DNA from: Salipaludibacillus aurantiacus
GTDB lineage: Bacteria; Bacillota; Bacilli; Bacillales; Salisediminibacteriaceae
DNA: 64,000 nucleotides
Direction of reading: 5' to 3'
NCBI RefSeq assembly: GCF_900111295.1
Contig: NZ_FOGT01000007.1
Span: 124,001 to 188,000 of the forward strand
The translations under genes were made by a program, and so were the position numbers. The stretch's first letter is position 1. Every line of letters begins with the position of its first letter. Of this stretch, positions 25,652 to 33,769 are shown piece after piece. The notes under the pieces are model-generated. The model worked only from the letters and a program-made list of their open reading frames with translations. It did not search any database and was not told where the DNA came from.

Positions 25652-25882
25652 CTTAACCCCTCGTTTCTTTCTAAATTAGACTTCAGGTAGTGTGAAAGGA
25701 TAAATAAGCCTGGGCAGCCTGGCCTGCACACCAGCCGGACCATCCCGTACTTACTGGCTATCTCATCCAGCGCCTGAGAATATGTTTTTAGCTCAGAACA
25801 GCTTACGGGAAAATATTCTGACCTAAAAAAATAATCTGGGCGACTGATCAAGCCTAATTCTAATTAGAGGTAAAGGAGGGGG

Positions 25883-25903
25883 AAGAGCAGACAAGCTGCT
25901 CTT
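25883..25903 (-). terminator. intra-operon hairpin between dctP and dctQ
   Basis: AAGAGCAG and CTGCTCTT pair perfectly around a 5-nt loop, without a T run. It lies 30 bp after the dctP stop. Likely an attenuator or mRNA stabiliser giving more binding protein than permease. Confidence 0.55.
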
Positions 25904-25930
25904 GCTCCTGCCTCTCACCTTATGAGTTAA

Positions 25931-27004
25931 CTACCGCATGTCTCTGATTTGTTCTAAAAGATGTGTGACACCGATTTCTTCGGCTACTTCATCCTGCAAC
26001 GGTTCAGCAATCTCAATGAATGGCGCCTTATCAATTTCGTTGATTTCACCGCCGTCCTCAAGCAGCTGCTGTCTATATTCTTCTTCTTGTTCGTATAAAG
26101 CCTGGCGCTCTGCTTCCACAGAAGCAGCTGCAGCTTCCAGAATGATGTCCTGATGCTCTTCAGAATAAGACTCAAACTCTTCATTATTAATCAGTAGAAA
26201 GCGGGTGGTATAGTCGTGCCCGGTTTCCGTTGTATAACGGCCGTTATCTGTTTCATGATGGTTTTGCTGCACAAAGTAAGGATAAGCATTCTCAGCACTG
26301 TCTACGACATTTTGCTGAAGGGCCTGGTACAATTCTCCCCAGTCCACATCTGTCGGTACGGCTCCGGTCTGGTTCCAGAAATCCGCGACAACACCGGACG
26401 TCTGAGTACGAATCGTCATCCCTTGCAGATCGTCGATCGACTGAAGCGGCTGTTTACCGTAATAGTGGCGAACACCGGCGCTCCAGTAACCAACCAGCTT
26501 AAATTTGTTATCTGACTCTTCTAAAATAATATCCGCAATTTCATCGCCCACTTCACCATCTACTGTCTGTTCCCAGTGGTCATAGCTGTCGAACAAATAC
26601 GGAAGCGCAAATAAATCAATTTCCCTGATGCCTGTATTACTCATAAACCCTGGTGAAACTAATACCACATCCGCTCCGCCTACCTGTAGACTTTCAACTA
26701 ATTCAGATTCACTCGTTCCAAGTGTGCCGGCGTGTACTTCCACCTCGATGGAACCGCCTGATTCACTTTCAGCCACTTCTTTAAATTCCAGCAAGCCATC
26801 CTGATACGGGTTTTCCGGATCCGTCTGGTTATGGGCGGCTACTATTTTAATAGAATCTTCCCCTTCGCCTGCTGCTGCGTTTACGTCGTCCTGATTCTGG
26901 TTGTTTCCTTCAGCGTCTGTGTTACCGTTGTTGTTGTTCCCACAGGCAACCGCCACGAGCATGGCTGCCATAAGCATTAATACAACTAATGATTTCTTCA
27001 ACAT
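25931..27004 (-). CDS. dctP: TRAP transporter substrate-binding lipoprotein
   Basis: 357 residues. Lipobox VAVAC (Cys21), acidic Asn-rich linker, then the DctP fold: IKIVAAHNQTDPENPYQDG at its start, the arginine motif TIRTQTSGV near residue 190 that anchors the substrate carboxylate, and WGELYQALQQNVVDSAENAYPYF. The signature matches binding proteins for uronates and sugar acids as well as C4-dicarboxylates. Neighbours (KdgK, KDPG aldolase) favour a uronate-type ligand. Confidence 0.9.
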   Translation of the reverse strand: MLKKSLVVLMLMAAMLVAVACGNNNNGNTDAEGNNQNQDDVNAAAGEGEDSIKIVAAHNQTDPENPYQDGLLEFKEVAESESGGSIEVEVHAGTLGTSESELVESLQVGGADVVLVSPGFMSNTGIREIDLFALPYLFDSYDHWEQTVDGEVGDEIADIILEESDNKFKLVGYWSAGVRHYYGKQPLQSIDDLQGMTIRTQTSGVVADFWNQTGAVPTDVDWGELYQALQQNVVDSAENAYPYFVQQNHHETDNGRYTTETGHDYTTRFLLINNEEFESYSEEHQDIILEAAAASVEAERQALYEQEEEYRQQLLEDGGEINEIDKAPFIEIAEPLQDEVAEEIGVTHLLEQIRDMR

Positions 27005-27029
27005 AATTTACGCACCCCTTTGTTATTAC

Positions 27030-27680
27030 TTAGAGTTTTTGAATCCCTTTAACCTTTTGGACATAACGAGCTGCTTCCTTCGTCAACGCTTCATAATCCT
27101 CTTTCTCAACAAGCTTCTTCGGGTTGACCAAATTACTGCCTATCCCTAAGAGTGCACCCCCTTTAGCGGAGTAATCTGCAATATTTTCCAAATTAATTCC
27201 TCCTGTGACCATCAATGGAATGTGTGGAAAAGGCCCCTTCAAACTCTTCAAATAGTCCGGTCCAAACGTGTTGGCGGGAAAAATCTTGACCATATCCGCA
27301 CCGTTTTCATAAGCTGTCAAAATTTCAGTCGGTGTCAAGGCGCCTGGGACACTTACCACCCCGTAACGTTTTGTCATGCGAATGGTCTCTACATTCACTG
27401 TTGGAGAGACAATGAACTGAGCGCCTGCCATAATGGTTGCCCTTGCCGTTTCCTGATCCAGGACAGTACCTGCTCCAACAATCACCTCATCTCCAAGCTC
27501 ATCTGTCACTTTCTCAATAAGAGCAGTTACTTTTGGTGTTTCGGCGGTAATTTCTAAATTGCGAATCCCTCCTTTAGATAAAGCGCTTCCAATTTGTACT
27601 ATATTCTCAATGCTTGTTTCACGAATAACAGCAACCAATGGCGTCTCTTTTAATTGCTCCAGAACTTGCAAAGCTTCCAC
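27030..27680 (-). CDS. KDPG/KHG aldolase
   Basis: 216 residues, class I aldolase of the Eda type: Glu in LEITAETP (about 43), the Schiff-base Lys in ADMVKIFPA (about 132) and the phosphate loop MVTGGINLEN near residue 158. It cleaves 2-keto-3-deoxy-6-phosphogluconate to pyruvate and glyceraldehyde 3-phosphate. It is 25 bp before dctP and 7 bp after the isomerase gene. With KdgK this completes KDG breakdown. Confidence 0.92.
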   Translation of the reverse strand: MEALQVLEQLKETPLVAVIRETSIENIVQIGSALSKGGIRNLEITAETPKVTALIEKVTDELGDEVIVGAGTVLDQETARATIMAGAQFIVSPTVNVETIRMTKRYGVVSVPGALTPTEILTAYENGADMVKIFPANTFGPDYLKSLKGPFPHIPLMVTGGINLENIADYSAKGGALLGIGSNLVNPKKLVEKEDYEALTKEAARYVQKVKGIQKL

Positions 27681-27687
27681 CTCCCTT

Positions 27688-28245
27688 TTATTCTAAATTG
27701 GCATGTCTTCCGGCCATTTTTTTATTCGCTTCTTCCTTATCCTCAGTTTGTGTCAGCCAGATAATCACGGAATCCAGTAAGAGATGAACACACTGGTCAA
27801 ACTGATTCCCAAGCGGTTGGATCGTCTTAGGCTCTTCAGGCCTCCTATGTTTAGTGGCTGCCGGGATAACCAGTGTCCCATCGCTAATCTCTCCTATTTT
27901 TGACTGTTTGTTGGTTGTCACAAGAAAAATATGAGCCCCGTTTTGTTTTGCCGTACTGGCCAGCTGGTAACTCGTGCTTGTAGAACCTGAACCGGAAATA
28001 GTGATGAGCAAGTCGTCTTTTTCAATACTCGGCGTAATCGTTTCCCCTGTCACATAAACGTGGAAGTCTGCGTGCATAAGGCGCATGGCAATGGCTTTCC
28101 CCATTAGTCCTGACCGCCCTTCCCCGCTAATAAAGATCCGTTTAGCCCGGCGAATTGCTTCACCTAACGCCACGGCTTCTTCTTCCTTCACGCTCTCTAA
28201 AACTGTTGAGATTTCTTCTGATACCGTTTTAATGATCCTCTTCAT
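27688..28245 (-). CDS. hxlB: 6-phospho-3-hexuloisomerase
   Basis: 185 residues of a SIS domain: GEGRSGLMGKAIAMRL (about 42-57) and SGSGSTSTSYQLA (about 85-97) match the PHI family. It turns D-arabino-3-hexulose 6-phosphate into fructose 6-phosphate, the second step of formaldehyde fixation by the ribulose monophosphate route. Its start lies inside the end of hxlA (17-bp overlap), implying tight coupling. Confidence 0.9.
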   Translation of the reverse strand: MKRIIKTVSEEISTVLESVKEEEAVALGEAIRRAKRIFISGEGRSGLMGKAIAMRLMHADFHVYVTGETITPSIEKDDLLITISGSGSTSTSYQLASTAKQNGAHIFLVTTNKQSKIGEISDGTLVIPAATKHRRPEEPKTIQPLGNQFDQCVHLLLDSVIIWLTQTEDKEEANKKMAGRHANLE

Positions 28246-28864
28246 CGGGTGTCAACATCCCTTTCAGCTTGAAACTGGCATTCGCAGGGTCTTCCGCACT
28301 CGTGATCGCGCTTCCTACAATGACAATATCAGGTTTGTTTGCAACGATTTCCGGGAGCGTAGACTCTTTAATCCCTCCTGCTACTGAGACGGTGAAACCG
28401 CCGCCTTTTACTAGATCAAATAAATCTGCAGACATGTCTTTTTCCTTTTGCATGTCTTTCCCATAATGAAGGCTGACGAGAGTCACCCCTGCCTCCTTCA
28501 GTTCATCGAGTCTTCTTTTTTCAGAGACATTCAGAAGATCGGCCATTACTTGCTTCCCGTAGCTGTCCGCTTCAAAGAGCATATCCTTAATCGTCTCGTC
28601 AGCCGCGAAAGCCATGACCGTCACCACATCTGCTCCGGCCTCGAAAGCCTGTCTCGCCTCATGCTTTCCCGCATCGCAAGTTTTCATATCCGCTACAAGC
28701 GTGTGGTTGGGGTACCTCTGCTTAATCTCACGGACAATGCTCATCCCGTATTCTTTAATGACGCCTGTCCCAACTTCGATCCAGTCGATATGATCTTTTG
28801 TCTCTTCAAGGAGCCGGAAGCATTGCTGCCTTTCCAGTCTGTCCAGTGCTAATTGAAGCTTCAT
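28229..28864 (-). CDS. hxlA: 3-hexulose-6-phosphate synthase
   Basis: 211 residues, OMP-decarboxylase superfamily barrel: LQLALD at strand 1, VADMKTCDAGKHE (the DxKxxDxG catalytic motif), and VAGGIKESTLPEI at the phosphate site. HPS condenses formaldehyde with ribulose 5-phosphate and works in reverse for ribulose phosphate supply. The close relative KGPDC (3-keto-L-gulonate 6-phosphate decarboxylase) is the main alternative, but the coupled hxlB favours HPS. Confidence 0.87.
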   Translation of the reverse strand: MKLQLALDRLERQQCFRLLEETKDHIDWIEVGTGVIKEYGMSIVREIKQRYPNHTLVADMKTCDAGKHEARQAFEAGADVVTVMAFAADETIKDMLFEADSYGKQVMADLLNVSEKRRLDELKEAGVTLVSLHYGKDMQKEKDMSADLFDLVKGGGFTVSVAGGIKESTLPEIVANKPDIVIVGSAITSAEDPANASFKLKGMLTPDEEDH

Positions 28865-28873
28865 TTGGCCACC

Positions 28874-29827
28874 TTACCTTTCAATAAATTGTTTTTCACC
28901 TGTTTCTACCAGGACATCTTCCAAGTACGGCAGTCCCTCGTTATCTCCTGACACGCTAACAACCATTGAGCCAATTGTATTAGCAAAGGTTAAACTTTTT
29001 TCAAGCGTCCAGTTATGCAAGATCCCGTAGATAAACCCCGCATTAAAGCCATCGCCTGCCCCAACCGTATCAACGACTTTTTTCGGTTTGACAGGAGGCA
29101 TATTAAGGGTTTGTCCATCGTGGTAGCCGACTGCCCCATCGCTTCCCCGTTTTACCGCGACGTATTTAATGTGCAGCTCCTTACACTTTGCAATAATTTC
29201 ATCCACCTCCGCCGTTCCCAGCAGGATCTCCGCTTCGTCGACTCCAGTCAGCAGAATATCCACATCAGGCAACAGTTCCGCCAGTGCTTTTCCCGCTTCT
29301 TCCTTCGTCCATAATTTCAACCGAATATTTGGATCCATGGAGATTAATAGATTATGTTTTTTCGCAAGAGAGATGGCCTTTTTAATCACACCGATATTTT
29401 TAGCCGGATCTATCGCAGTAAACACTCCGGTAATATGAAGAAGCTTGGAGTTCTTAAAGTAGTCTTCAGTGAGCGACTCTTCCGTCAGCACCTTCGTCGG
29501 CGTATTGTCTCTATAATAGAAAGTTCGTCCGCTGCCATCTTCCATAATCTCCTTAAAATTCAAAGACGTAGGGTAATTGTCTTCCAGCCTTACTTCTGAT
29601 ACATCCACGCCTTCTCCCCGGACAAAATTATAAATATATTTACCGAACTCATCATTTCCCAATCGGCTGATCCATCCCATATTTAAGCCGAGCCTGGCAC
29701 AGCCAATAGCAAAGTTTAATTCTGCTCCCCCTACTTTTCTTTCAAATGTACTCACATATTTCATTGGTCCTTTAATTGTTGGATTGAATGTGATCATCGC
29801 ATCCCCAATTGTTATCACATCTCTCAC
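28874..29827 (-). CDS. kdgK: PfkB-family kinase, probable 2-keto-3-deoxygluconate kinase
   Basis: 317 residues. PfkB hallmarks: GGAELNFAIGCARLG near residue 33 and DTVGAGDGFNAGF near 255. The ERKVGGAELN and YYRDNTPTKVL segments resemble KdgK, which makes KDPG for the aldolase downstream. Fructokinase or another keto-sugar kinase is not excluded. It stands 10 bp before hxlA and 66 bp after the LacI gene. Confidence 0.83.
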   Translation of the reverse strand: MRDVITIGDAMITFNPTIKGPMKYVSTFERKVGGAELNFAIGCARLGLNMGWISRLGNDEFGKYIYNFVRGEGVDVSEVRLEDNYPTSLNFKEIMEDGSGRTFYYRDNTPTKVLTEESLTEDYFKNSKLLHITGVFTAIDPAKNIGVIKKAISLAKKHNLLISMDPNIRLKLWTKEEAGKALAELLPDVDILLTGVDEAEILLGTAEVDEIIAKCKELHIKYVAVKRGSDGAVGYHDGQTLNMPPVKPKKVVDTVGAGDGFNAGFIYGILHNWTLEKSLTFANTIGSMVVSVSGDNEGLPYLEDVLVETGEKQFIER

Positions 29828-29892
29828 GCGTATCGCCCTCCGTTTTTCTCCAAAAAGTTATAGTAAAAGTAATTACTGTTAAGAGCCGGCTG

Positions 29893-30897
29893 TCAGCAGG
29901 ACTCCCGTTCGATCAGTTTCGGCTGAAACTCATAGATTTTCCCAGGCTCGTCTTTGTCTTTTTTCTGTATTTTATTAAGCAGCAGTTCCGCGGCTTTTTT
30001 TCCCATCTTAAATGCCGGCTGTGCCACAGTAGTCAGTGACGGGTTATAGAAACTGGCAAATGAGACTTCATCAATACCGATCAGAGCCACGTCTTCCGGA
30101 ATTCGCAGCTTTTTCTTTTTAATAAATGTGAGCATTTCCATGAGTGCCAGGTCATTACCGGCCAAAATGGCTTCAGGCGGTTCTTCAAGTGACAGCATGT
30201 CCTCAAGCGCTTGTTCAAAATGTTTAAGATCCAAGCTTTTAATATAGTTATCATTCACAGGGAGGTTCAGCTGTTTGAGCGTTTTTTTAAACCCTTCCAC
30301 ACGCTTAATCCTCGGTGTGACATTTGGAATGATTGATGTTGTCATAATCCCTAAACGGCTGTATCCCTTCTCGACAAAGTGCTCAACCGCAAGAGAAGAC
30401 GCTTTCTCGTTATCCAGCAAGACTGAAGGCAGTTCCACGTTATCGATGAGGCGGTCCATCAGCACTAACGGAAAGTGATTATCTTTCATCGTTCGTAAAA
30501 GTTCAATATTACCGCCTGTAGGGAAAAGAATAATCCCGTCAACTTGCTTAGCATGAAGCATCTCGATATACTTCTTCTCTTTTTCAGGATCATCATCCGC
30601 ATTACAGACAATCGTGTGGAAATCATAATCGTGGCACACATCCTCAATCGCCCTGATCACTTGTGTGGAAAAAGCATGAAGGATATTCGCGACGATCACT
30701 CCAATTGTGGTTGTGGATTTCTGCTTCAAGCTCCGCGCCACAATATTCGGACGGTACCCCAACTGTTTAATAGCGTCTTGTATACGCGCTTTCGTTTCCT
30801 CACCCATATATTCATATCTTTGATTCAAATACTGGGACACCGTACTCTTCGACACCTTCGAATGTTTAGCTACATCAGCAATCGTTACAGACTTCAT
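29893..30897 (-). CDS. LacI-family repressor, KdgR-like
   Basis: 334 residues. HTH VTIADVAKHSKVSKSTVSQYLNQ at the N-terminus, hinge helix RARSL-type (NIVARSLKQK), and a periplasmic-binding-like ligand domain ending in PKLIERES. It is first in the operon with kdgK, the aldolase and the TRAP genes, so probably represses it and responds to KDG or KDPG. GGAG is 9 nt before the ATG at 30897, against 3 nt for the ATG at 30903; the inner start is preferred. Confidence 0.87.
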   Translation of the reverse strand: MKSVTIADVAKHSKVSKSTVSQYLNQRYEYMGEETKARIQDAIKQLGYRPNIVARSLKQKSTTTIGVIVANILHAFSTQVIRAIEDVCHDYDFHTIVCNADDDPEKEKKYIEMLHAKQVDGIILFPTGGNIELLRTMKDNHFPLVLMDRLIDNVELPSVLLDNEKASSLAVEHFVEKGYSRLGIMTTSIIPNVTPRIKRVEGFKKTLKQLNLPVNDNYIKSLDLKHFEQALEDMLSLEEPPEAILAGNDLALMEMLTFIKKKKLRIPEDVALIGIDEVSFASFYNPSLTTVAQPAFKMGKKAAELLLNKIQKKDKDEPGKIYEFQPKLIERESC

Positions 30898-30960
30898 AGT
30901 CATCTACTCCATATTTTTAAATTTACTTATTAGTGGAAAATGAGTATTCAGGATTACCAA

Positions 30961-31015
30961 ACCGATTTAGTAAATCGATTTAGTAAGAGTGTAATATAAA
31001 TGAAAGCGTTTTACA
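30961..31015. promoter_or_regulatory. operator repeats and cre-like site upstream of the KDG operon
   Basis: CGATTTAGTAA occurs twice in tandem (30963 and 30975), with the palindrome AAATCGATTT at the junction; it is a candidate operator of the LacI protein. TGAAAGCGTTTTACA at 31001-31015 resembles a CcpA cre box with one misfit. Confidence 0.45.
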
Positions 31016-31091
31016 ACCCCTGTGTTAAAAAAATTCAGATTATTTGTTTGTTTTGGGACCGGATAGAAAAGAGGGAGACTTTAAATTAATT

Positions 31092-31124
31092 AAAAAAAAA
31101 GAGCAACTTTGACTCAGCTACTCT
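31092..31124 (-). terminator. terminator of the 53-aa protein gene
   Basis: A 9-bp stem with G-U pairs (AGAGTAGCT with AGTTGCTCT on the minus strand) followed by eight or more T. Confidence 0.6.
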
Positions 31125-31279
31125 TTCCTTTGCTTTTCGTTCTTATATTCCATCATGTCTTTGTAAAGAAGGCGTTTCATATACGTTGAAAAGTATTTAT
31201 ATTGTTTAGCATATTCGTACATATCTGCCTCTGTAGGGTCTTCTGTATTGAAAGAAACAGACTTTACTTTTTTTCCCAT
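31118..31279 (-). CDS. small protein, 53 aa, possible ribbon-helix-helix
   Basis: The start ATG 31279 is 9 nt after GGGAGG; the longer frame from 31300 begins inside the RBS. A short strand KKVKSVSFNTED precedes two predicted helices (EADMYEYAKQY and STYMKRLLYKDMMEY). This layout is reminiscent of CopG/ParR-like RHH proteins, but the match is not firm. The tail is very basic and acidic mixed (EYKNEKQRKE). It has its own terminator, so it is likely expressed. Confidence 0.5.
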   Translation of the reverse strand: MGKKVKSVSFNTEDPTEADMYEYAKQYKYFSTYMKRLLYKDMMEYKNEKQRKE

Positions 31280-31409
31280 AACATCCCCACCTCCCAGCAT
31301 TAAGCCTTAGTTAAGTTCTCCCATGTTAACATATTTTTAGAAGGCTTTATAGGGGAAAAGGAGGAGGAGGCCGTTTACTATTATTAGATCTGTCGAGTGA
31401 CGTAACCAC

Positions 31410-31705
31410 CAGAAAGGGCGGCCTTGCTCGAAGAAGGCCGCCTAGTAGAATTTCGCCTGATAAAAGGGAAATGTCACAATAAGTCGGTGGAGTGCCACAA
31501 TCCCTCCGAAATGTGCAACAATCCCGACAAAAACTGTCACAATCAATGGCCAATCCGCAACAATCCCCGAGAAAAGTGCCACAATCGATTGTTGGGTTCT
31601 TAAGTGGAGGGCACGGAATCGGGGAAGTGCGTCAAATATTTTGCGGAGTGCATCAAATTTCCCCGCAACTGCATCAAATAATTCACCGAGTGCATTAAAT
31701 ACCCG
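31410..31705 (+). repeat. composite 21-bp array, copy 4, with flanking hairpin
   Basis: The hairpin GGCGGCCTT...AAGGCCGCC (about 31417-31442) precedes TGATAAAAGGGAAA. ACAAT cores follow at 31476, 31497, 31518, 31539, 31560 and 31581 (five exact 21-bp steps), then the CGATTGTTGGG...CTTAAGTGGAGGG linker. TCAAAT/TTAAAT cores come at 31632, 31653, 31674 and 31695 (exact 21-bp steps). Last ACAATC to first TCAAAT is 51 bp, as in copies 1 and 2. This is the most regular copy. Confidence 0.93.
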
Positions 31706-31732
31706 ACGCCCCCCTCAAATATCTCCAATAAC

Positions 31733-31766
31733 AAAGGCATTCAGGCCACCAGCCTGAATGCCTTTA
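31733..31766. terminator. bidirectional terminator
   Basis: AAAGGCATTCAGGC and GCCTGAATGCCTTT pair perfectly around 5 nt. It can end the DUF3870 gene on the minus strand. Confidence 0.75.
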
Positions 31767-31852
31767 CACACTTTCATTTTCAGTTCTTCCGCCATATCTA
31801 AATGTCGCCTCTTACTTCAGACAGCTAGCAACTCAATTGCCCCCTCCAGATT

Positions 31853-32173
31853 CTAAATCCCCTTATACTGGACCTCTAAATCTTTAATAGCCGCCGTGAG
31901 GGCGTTTGTGGCTTTTCCGCGATAATGTTCCTGAATCACCTGTGTCATTTTTTCTACATCATCTTTCACACTGAACCCTTTTAGTAAGTGGCCGATAAAT
32001 TCACGGCCATGTTCAGTGGCCAGTGTACATGACGCGTCAATTATTACTCCGTATTTGCGATCCACTTCTGCTGTCACTGTCAGCGTTTCGAACATGCTTT
32101 TAGCGGCCATCCCCTGCGGCAGCCTTGCATGACCGGCAATAAAAATCGTATTTATCCCTTCCACGTTCGCCAC
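31853..32173 (-). CDS. DUF3870 domain protein
   Basis: 106 residues, whole-length match to the DUF3870 pattern: an N-terminal strand with the GHARLPQGMAAK motif, then TVTAEVDRKYGVIIDASCTLATEHGREF and a C-terminal helical part. The family is widespread in Firmicutes and has no known function. No signal peptide. It stands alone, with the composite repeat downstream. Confidence 0.75.
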   Translation of the reverse strand: MANVEGINTIFIAGHARLPQGMAAKSMFETLTVTAEVDRKYGVIIDASCTLATEHGREFIGHLLKGFSVKDDVEKMTQVIQEHYRGKATNALTAAIKDLEVQYKGI

Positions 32174-32461
32174 TCTCCTCTATTTCCTCTCCCTTATTTT
32201 TCAACCAATCGTTCACCCTTAACTACTTCATCATTTAATTAAAATATCCTCTTTTTAGTTAAGTAATGAAAGCAACCTTAAATGGAAGAATATAACACAG
32301 AAGTTTTTGAAAAGTTCGCCTGCGGCCAAAACCTGTCTTAAGCCTAATGGCACAACATTATTTAGATAAATCTGATTTGGCAGGTATGGCATAACCAAGA
32401 AAGAGTTTGTTTTCCGGTTGATTGAAATCGATGCCTGCCCTCGCTTCTAGGGATACTTTAT
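32174..32461. other. intergenic, nothing recognised
   Basis: About 290 bp of AT-rich sequence with leader of the DUF3870 gene (GGAGAG-type RBS) and no coding signal. Confidence 0.4.
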
Positions 32462-32490
32462 AAAAAAGGCTGATCAAGGTCCAGCCTTTT
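32462..32490 (-). terminator. terminator of the 220-aa lipoprotein gene
   Basis: AAAAGGCTG and CAGCCTTTT pair around a 9-nt loop; TTTTTT follows on the minus strand. Confidence 0.75.
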
Positions 32491-32495
32491 AAATA

Positions 32496-33158
32496 TTACA
32501 AGGAAATCTCAAATAGGATATCCTCGCTTATCTTATCCTCTTCTGAAAGTGCCTCCATATCCTCTACATTTATGCTTCCAGAGTCTTCCTCAAGTGGAAA
32601 CAGGTAAGGGCCACTGATGACCAGAGTCAGTGTGTCTGGATTAGTTTCATTTAAAGGAAACCACAGAAGTGCAGACTGATCTTCATTTTTCGTTAAATGC
32701 GGACTGATGGCGTGTGTCTTGTATTCCTGTGCAATATCCTGATCGTTAAAAAGGAGGCGACTCTCTGTGTCTGGTACAAACCCTGCAGAGAAGTCCAGGA
32801 TAACTGATTCCTCTCCGGTATTTTTCACATAAACATAGGCCAGTCCGTAATGGTCACCTTGAGTCTTAGTGCTTTTTACTATGTAAAAATCATGTAATGT
32901 CACATCCACAGAACCAGATGTCTGCACTTCGTTGAGGTTTGCTCCCTGAAGTACCGTGTACTCCTGTAGAAGAATATCCCCTTTACTTTTGTTCGTAAGT
33001 GCTTCGTGACTCCCACCCTGTTCCTGTTCATTGTCGCCGGTCTCAACCTGTTCCACAGGTTCGCTGCCACTTGATTCGTTTTGTTCTGCTGTCTGTGTGC
33101 AGGCAGCGGTAATTAAAGTAAATACTCCCACAGCAGCTATTATGGAAAATCGTTTCAT
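32496..33158 (-). CDS. lipoprotein of unknown function
   Basis: 220 residues. Lipobox ITAAC (Cys20), then an acidic Ser/Glu/Gln linker to about residue 60, then a beta-rich domain. Its GLAYVYVKNTGEESVILDF segment resembles the DUF4352-type immunoglobulin-like domains found on many Bacillus lipoproteins. The predicted role is extracellular binding; no catalytic motif is seen. It shares an upstream sequence element with the next lipoprotein (33252-33330 versus 34775-34860). Confidence 0.7.
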   Translation of the reverse strand: MKRFSIIAAVGVFTLITAACTQTAEQNESSGSEPVEQVETGDNEQEQGGSHEALTNKSKGDILLQEYTVLQGANLNEVQTSGSVDVTLHDFYIVKSTKTQGDHYGLAYVYVKNTGEESVILDFSAGFVPDTESRLLFNDQDIAQEYKTHAISPHLTKNEDQSALLWFPLNETNPDTLTLVISGPYLFPLEEDSGSINVEDMEALSEEDKISEDILFEISL

Positions 33159-33251
33159 CCTGCTTTTGCTCCTTTATGTGTCATTATCGTAATGCGTATT
33201 AATAAAAAACTAGTACCCGAAAAATAAAAGTTTACCATCCTTGTGGACTTT

Positions 33252-33330
33252 GCAAAAAGCAAATTCACCCCTTTGCAAACATCCATTAATTTCTGGAAAA
33301 ATCATACCATAAATTAACGGCTCCATATGG
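33252..33330. repeat. ~80-bp element, copy A, upstream of a lipoprotein gene
   Basis: Shares CCTTTGCAAA, then TTAATTTC.GG.AAAAAT.ATACCATAAA, then TAACGGCTCCATA with 34775-34862. It could be a duplicated promoter region or the edge of a duplicated cassette. Confidence 0.6.
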
Positions 33331-33459
33331 AGTATGTATCAATAGATATATCAAAAAGGCTTCATATATTGGATTCCTTTTTCCTTTTGAAAAGCTTGTT
33401 ATGTTTTTCTTAAACACCTCCTTTATTAAGGATGATACGATGAATTTATTAATACAAAA

Positions 33460-33705
33460 ATGCAGATGGCAACTGGGAACTTGAATTTTAATATTAACAA
33501 CTATGGCATTCATTCTACGGCACGGGTATCCTTACAAAAGTTTGATGCAAGCAAGGAAATTGAAATTGGAGGTATTTCGTTTACTGGTGGTGGTGAATTG
33601 GCCCTTGGATCTCTAGGTTGGGATCTGCGTATTCGAAAAGGAGCAAGAGGTTTCTTAGGCTTCGGTCCAGTGGGCGTTGGTTTTTACTTTGAAATAAATG
33701 ATTAA
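33460..33705 (+). pseudogene. C-terminal remnant of an unrecognised protein
   Basis: 81 codons, no RBS at the ATG, and the same frame reads on upstream as YDEFINTK until a TGA and TAA. Gly-rich beta text (GGISFTGGGELALGSLGWDLRIRK, GFLGFGPVGVGFYFEIND) looks like the end of a longer secreted or toxin-like protein. A good terminator follows (33724-33753), so it was once a real 3' end. Could still be a short expressed gene. Confidence 0.4.
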
Positions 33706-33723
33706 TTAAAAGAAGTAACGTAC

Positions 33724-33755
33724 AAAAAGGGCAGGAAGGATTCTGCCCTTTTTGT
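33724..33755. terminator. bidirectional terminator
   Basis: AAAAAGGGCAG and CTGCCCTTTTT pair around 8 nt, between convergent frames. Confidence 0.8.
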
Positions 33756-33769
33756 ACTGCCTATTGTTT

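Noticed and set aside
25648-25851. 67-codon frame between dctP and dctQ
   Set aside because: No recognisable product and no good RBS; it overlaps the dctQ leader. Hairpin and spacing suit a plain intercistronic gap.
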